From: CALCKU01 sp964534845
GTDB lineage: Bacteria > Pseudomonadota > Alphaproteobacteria > Caulobacterales > Maricaulaceae
Direction of reading: 5' to 3'
Assembly (NCBI GenBank): GCA_964534845.1
Contig: CAZHPV010000051.1
Location: 1-17,926 of the forward strand
Length of the DNA stretch: 17,926 bases
Shown here: piece by piece, positions 15,381-17,926 of the stretch
Position numbering within the stretch: position 1 is the first letter of the stretch
Layout of the letters: the number at the start of each line of letters is the position of its first letter
Notes under the pieces: model-generated
What the model was told of the DNA's origin: nothing
Database searches by the model: none
What the model saw: the letters and a program-made list of their open reading frames with translations, nothing else
Translations under genes and position numbers: made by a program

Positions 15381-15417
15381 AGTTCGACGGAGGGTGGTGC
15401 CTCCAGAACTTTTGTTA
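15381..15417 (+). terminator. Terminator-like hairpin with no gene in front
   Basis: AGTTC (15381-15385) pairs with GAACT (15406-15410), and inside it GGAGG (15389-15393) pairs with CCTCC (15400-15404) around a GTGGTG loop. TTTG follows directly on the plus strand. The form fits an intrinsic terminator reading rightwards. The nearest plus-strand space is the 180 bp between the integrase start and this hairpin, which has no coding frame of note. It could end a small RNA, stop read-through, or be unrelated structure. The 252-bp gap 15204-15455 otherwise holds only the repeats near the integrase. Confidence 0.4.
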
Positions 15418-15455
15418 CTTTCTCAAATCAGACTATAAGTGCTAATATTAGAGGC

Positions 15456-16226
15456 TTAGGGCGCCGCATTTACGGGAGAGGTAGCAATATGAGGGTATTG
15501 TGTGAAAAGCTTTTCAACGACCGCATTGACCTTCGCCTCGATTTTCGCCGCTTCATGTTCGCCCTCACCTGTCGCATGGGCTTCCCAAACAACAGCATTT
15601 GATTGACGGTCTATCAGATCAATCAACATATTCCCTTTACGGAAATCTTCAGCAACGATCGTTTTGCGCGGTATTGACGAGGTATAGCCGTAATAATTTC
15701 TATATCCATAGCCATAACTATAACCCGTATATCTGTTTCTATATCCGCCGCCATAACTACTTCTACCGTATCCGCCATATCCGCTATATCCAAGTCCGTA
15801 GCCCCGACCATATCCAGCACCGTAGCCACCATAACCAAGGCCAGATGTAATCTGTCTGTCATAGGTGATTTTCTCTTTATACTGGACTTCATCTTTCAAA
15901 GAAAACTGGATCGCCACCAACATGTCGGCCGTATCCTTAGTGGTAACTTCCTGGTAATTACGCGCATCCAGTTGTTTACGCACGGCAGCTTCAACAACTA
16001 CACGTGAGAAAGGCTTTGGCGGCGCCACTTTGTTTTCTCCGGGTGGCACGTCAAGAACGTAATACGTTTGAAAAGCTGGGAAATTTGCGCTTTCACTGAT
16101 TGCCGTATCGACCTTAACATCGCTGGCGAGTGAATTTGGCGTGGTTTCGCAAGCTGCTACTAAGAACGCCATGATACCAATCGCGGTAGCCTGAACACTT
16201 TTACGGCCTAAAGTTTTAGTAATCAT
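15456..16226 (-). CDS. DUF4136-like lipoprotein with Gly/Tyr-rich insert
   Basis: This is a 256-residue predicted lipoprotein. The start ATG at 16226 is preceded by AAAAAGGTG and gives a standard signal with lipobox V-A-A-C; a longer start at 16268 lacks a ribosome binding site and would bury the signal. The first half (SDVKVDTAISESANFPAFQTYY, VVVEAAVRKQLDARNYQEV, ADMLVAIQF) and the end (GNMLIDLIDRQSNAVVWEAHATGE, VVEKLFTQYP) match DUF4136 proteins, which are envelope lipoproteins of unknown function. Between them, roughly residues 130-185, lies a low-complexity stretch rich in Gly, Tyr, Arg and Ser (repeated GYG and YGGY). The gene is alone on its strand and divergent from the next pair. Molecular function unknown. 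Confidence 0.82.
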   Translation of the reverse strand: MITKTLGRKSVQATAIGIMAFLVAACETTPNSLASDVKVDTAISESANFPAFQTYYVLDVPPGENKVAPPKPFSRVVVEAAVRKQLDARNYQEVTTKDTADMLVAIQFSLKDEVQYKEKITYDRQITSGLGYGGYGAGYGRGYGLGYSGYGGYGRSSYGGGYRNRYTGYSYGYGYRNYYGYTSSIPRKTIVAEDFRKGNMLIDLIDRQSNAVVWEAHATGEGEHEAAKIEAKVNAVVEKLFTQYPHIATSPVNAAP

Positions 16227-16296
16227 GATTGCACCTTTTTTATGTAAATATAAATCTGAGAATAACATAAATGAACTTTAAAAGATAGATAAGCCT

Positions 16297-16323
16297 AGCT
16301 CCATGCAGAGCTTTGCCTATAAT
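16297..16323 (+). promoter_or_regulatory. -10 box with inverted repeat ahead of the nucleotidyltransferase gene
   Basis: A perfect TATAAT (16318-16323) lies 29 bases before the ATG at 16353. Directly upstream, AGCTC-CATGCA-GAGCT (16297-16312) is an inverted repeat covering the place of the -35 box, where no good -35 match is seen. This fits a regulated promoter with an operator or activator site. Confidence 0.4.
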
Positions 16324-16352
16324 AAGGGGATGAAGACTTACATGTAACCGAC

Positions 16353-17009
16353 ATGCAGCCTCAAACTGACATAGCGCTAATTTTGCTTGCGAGTGGTTTA
16401 TCCCGTCGGTTTGGCCATGATGATAAATTGCTCGCCCCGCTCGGCGGAAAACCCTTATTGTCCTATTCAGCGGCGCTTACCATGCCGAATTATAACCCCT
16501 ATCGCTTAGCCGTCATTGATGCAGAAATAAAAGCTCGGGAAGACATAGTCCAGAGTCAGGGTTGGGATATAATACGCAACCCAAATCCGATGGACGGCCA
16601 AGCTGCTTCACTGGCTCTGGCAATAAAACATTTACAGGCTTTGGCGCATATTCGAGCCTGTATAATCATTTTGGCCGATATGCCCTTTGTAAGTGAGGTG
16701 CATTTAGAGGCGATGGTGAGCCGGGCATCTGATCCGATTTCGGCAGTTATATCGCGTTATCAAGGCACTCTTTGCCCGCCAACTTTATTTAAACGGGATA
16801 GTTTTGAGGCGCTCGCAGCTTTGAGCGGGGATAAAGGCGCAAAATCAGTTTTGCGAACATTGGAACATGTTTCCATCATCGACCTACCCGACTTAGTAGG
16901 AGTGGATATAGATAGCCCCAACGATCTTTTACGCTCCCAGAGACTTATGACAGAGAGAGGCCGTATCATAGACCTGCAGAAGAAACATAAGGTGAAGGGT
17001 AAATCATAA
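16353..17009 (+). CDS. MocA/MobA-like nucleotidyltransferase
   Basis: This 218-residue protein is a GT-A-fold nucleotidyltransferase of the MobA-like NTP transferase family. The nucleotide-binding segment LLASGLSRRFGHDDKLLAPLGGKPLL (11-36) has the family arrangement, NPNPMDGQAASLALAI (76-91) matches the G-x-x-x-SL motif, and ILADMPF (106-112) carries the metal-binding Asp. The final GVDIDSPNDL is typical too. Family members transfer CMP or GMP to molybdopterin (MocA, MobA), maturing cofactors of xanthine dehydrogenase/CO dehydrogenase-type enzymes; MocA is the nearer match. No molybdoenzyme genes are visible here. Stop and the next ATG are separated by one base, so the two genes form an operon. 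There is no obvious ribosome binding site, so the start is slightly uncertain. Confidence 0.82.
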   Translation: MQPQTDIALILLASGLSRRFGHDDKLLAPLGGKPLLSYSAALTMPNYNPYRLAVIDAEIKAREDIVQSQGWDIIRNPNPMDGQAASLALAIKHLQALAHIRACIIILADMPFVSEVHLEAMVSRASDPISAVISRYQGTLCPPTLFKRDSFEALAALSGDKGAKSVLRTLEHVSIIDLPDLVGVDIDSPNDLLRSQRLMTERGRIIDLQKKHKVKGKS

Positions 17010-17010
17010 A

Positions 17011-17775
17011 ATGCCTTGGGCTCTCATTGGATTTTTCTTTATTACAGCTATGCTTTATGCCGCTGTCGGTTTTGGCGGCGGATCAACCTATAGCGCCCTG
17101 CTCGTTCTAAGCGGTACGGATTACCGCATTCTGCCGACATTAGCTTTGAGTTGTAATATTCTGGTTGTCACGGGTGGACTTTGGCGTTTTAGGAACACTG
17201 GCTATTTAGATATAAGGCGCATGATACCCTTTCTGGTGACCTCAATCCCAGCTGCATGGTTTGGTGGGCGCCTTCTTGTATCAGAAACCCTTTTTGTAGG
17301 CCTATTGGGATTTACCTTACTATTATCAGGCGCGCGTCTGATGATACAGAAACTCCCAGCAGAGCCTCTCCATGCCAAACCAAACGATCCTATCATATTT
17401 GCCCCCTTTATGGGGGGCGTGATTGGTCTTCTTGCGGGGATTGTTGGTATTGGGGGCGGTATTTTTCTCGCCCCTATATTATATTTTTTAAAATGGGGGT
17501 CGGCGCGTCAGATCGCAGCGGCTTGTAGCCTGTTTATTTTTACAAATTCGGTTGCGGGTCTGTCAGGTCAACTCACAAAGCTCGGCTCAACTGAGTTTAT
17601 AGTGCCCCTGCTCACCTATTGGCCGCTTTTGCCTGCCGTTTTTATTGGTGGGCAAATTGGATCTTACCTTGCGAGTAAAGGCCTTCACCCTATCTGGATT
17701 AAACGCCTTACCTCCGTTCTCATTCTTTATGTTGCGATACGATTGCTCTATCGATGGACGGCGATCGTCTTATAA
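17011..17775 (+). CDS. TauE/SafE-family permease
   Basis: This 254-residue inner-membrane protein belongs to the TauE/SafE (formerly DUF81) family, with about seven or eight membrane segments in two similar halves. The halves show the family motif as VGFGGGSTYSALLVL (19-33) and LLAGIVGIGGGIFLAPIL. Members export or import sulfite, sulfoacetate, taurine-derived or other small organic anions. The gene starts one base after the nucleotidyltransferase stop, with GAAGGG shortly upstream. The pairing with a MocA-like gene suggests the anion is linked to a molybdoenzyme; this is inference. No terminator was recognised in the 89 bp before the tRNA gene. Confidence 0.88.
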   Translation: MPWALIGFFFITAMLYAAVGFGGGSTYSALLVLSGTDYRILPTLALSCNILVVTGGLWRFRNTGYLDIRRMIPFLVTSIPAAWFGGRLLVSETLFVGLLGFTLLLSGARLMIQKLPAEPLHAKPNDPIIFAPFMGGVIGLLAGIVGIGGGIFLAPILYFLKWGSARQIAAACSLFIFTNSVAGLSGQLTKLGSTEFIVPLLTYWPLLPAVFIGGQIGSYLASKGLHPIWIKRLTSVLILYVAIRLLYRWTAIVL

Positions 17776-17864
17776 TTGAAAGGATCATTAAGACGGACTT
17801 ATACGGAATGCTTGATGCAATTAATAAAAGGCAATAAAATCATATATTTACAGCGTTTTGTTGA

Positions 17865-17926
17865 TGGCAGACCCAGCAGGACTCGAACCTGCAACCTGCC
17901 GCTTAGAAGGCGGCTGCTCTATCCAG
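17865..17926 (-). tRNA. tRNA-Arg (anticodon TCT), 3' part, cut by window edge
   Basis: The last 62 bases read on the minus strand from the D-loop (CTGGATAGAGC) through the anticodon arm GCCGC-CTTCTAA-GCGGC, variable loop, T-arm with GGTTCGAGTCC, and acceptor strand to an encoded CCA at 17867-17865. The seven-base anticodon loop gives TCT (17907-17905), which decodes AGA. About 15 bases of the 5' acceptor and D-stem lie beyond the window. Confidence 0.95.

Noticed and set aside
15389..15403. Resemblance to a tRNA-Ser or tmRNA 3' end (CCACCCTCCG on the minus strand) as an integrase attachment site
   Set aside because: Only about ten bases match, the T-arm does not fold, and the stretch is better explained as one arm of a hairpin.
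16227..16268. Longer N-terminus for the DUF4136-like lipoprotein
   Set aside because: The upstream ATG lacks a ribosome binding site and would place 14 extra residues before a standard lipoprotein signal.
17865..17926. tRNA-Arg as attachment site of the integrase
   Set aside because: It lies 2.7 kb from the integrase with unrelated genes between, and I found no repeat of the tRNA 3' end near the integrase.

Overview
The window looks like a chromosomal segment of a fairly low-GC (roughly 40-50 %), Gram-negative, probably marine alphaproteobacterium. The signs are a large TonB-dependent outer-membrane receptor, several lipoproteins with clear lipoboxes, a DadA-type dehydrogenase, a HxlR regulator, and a tRNA gene with encoded CCA. 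No genus can be named from the sequence alone.

Layout. 1-553 (minus) is the 5' part of a tryptophan 2,3-dioxygenase family gene cut by the window edge. 554-855 is non-coding and carries inverted repeats and two copies of a dispersed ~30-bp hairpin repeat. 856-1987 is a divergent pair: an NfsB-like nitroreductase and a HxlR-type regulator. 2161-11944 (all minus) is the main block. Read 5' to 3' it holds a LysR regulator, a TonB-dependent receptor, a D-amino acid dehydrogenase (DadA-like), an M14 zinc carboxypeptidase lipoprotein, an N-acyl-D-amino-acid deacylase-like lipoprotein, a dicarboxylate/amino acid:cation symporter, and a RidA-family protein. The last five genes overlap one another by 4 or 11 bp, so they are almost certainly one transcript. 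12049-13950 encodes a CapA-family lipoprotein. 14031-15203 is a P4-type tyrosine integrase interrupted by one in-frame TGA. 15456-16226 is a glycine/tyrosine-rich DUF4136-like lipoprotein. 16353-17775 (plus) is a MocA/MobA-like nucleotidyltransferase followed at once by a TauE/SafE permease. The window ends inside a tRNA-Arg(TCT) gene on the minus strand.

How the genes could work together. The 2.2-11.9 kb block reads as a scavenging pathway for peptides or N-acylated compounds that contain D-amino acids, such as cell-wall debris or bacterial exometabolites. The receptor would import the compound into the periplasm. The M14 peptidase would trim it, and the deacylase, which here carries a lipoprotein signal, would release the free D-amino acid. 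The symporter would move this across the inner membrane. The FAD-dependent dehydrogenase would oxidise it to an imino acid, and RidA would speed hydrolysis of the imine to the keto acid and ammonium. The gene families and the overlaps are read from the sequence; the pathway and its substrate are inference. The symporter keeps the arginine that binds acidic side chains but has lost residues of the sodium sites, which hints at acidic D-amino acids and unusual coupling.

Other points are a dispersed intergenic hairpin repeat near 3' ends of genes, a perfect 16-bp palindrome with two degenerate neighbours between the receptor and dehydrogenase genes, and an isolated terminator-like hairpin at 15381-15417 with no gene in front of it.
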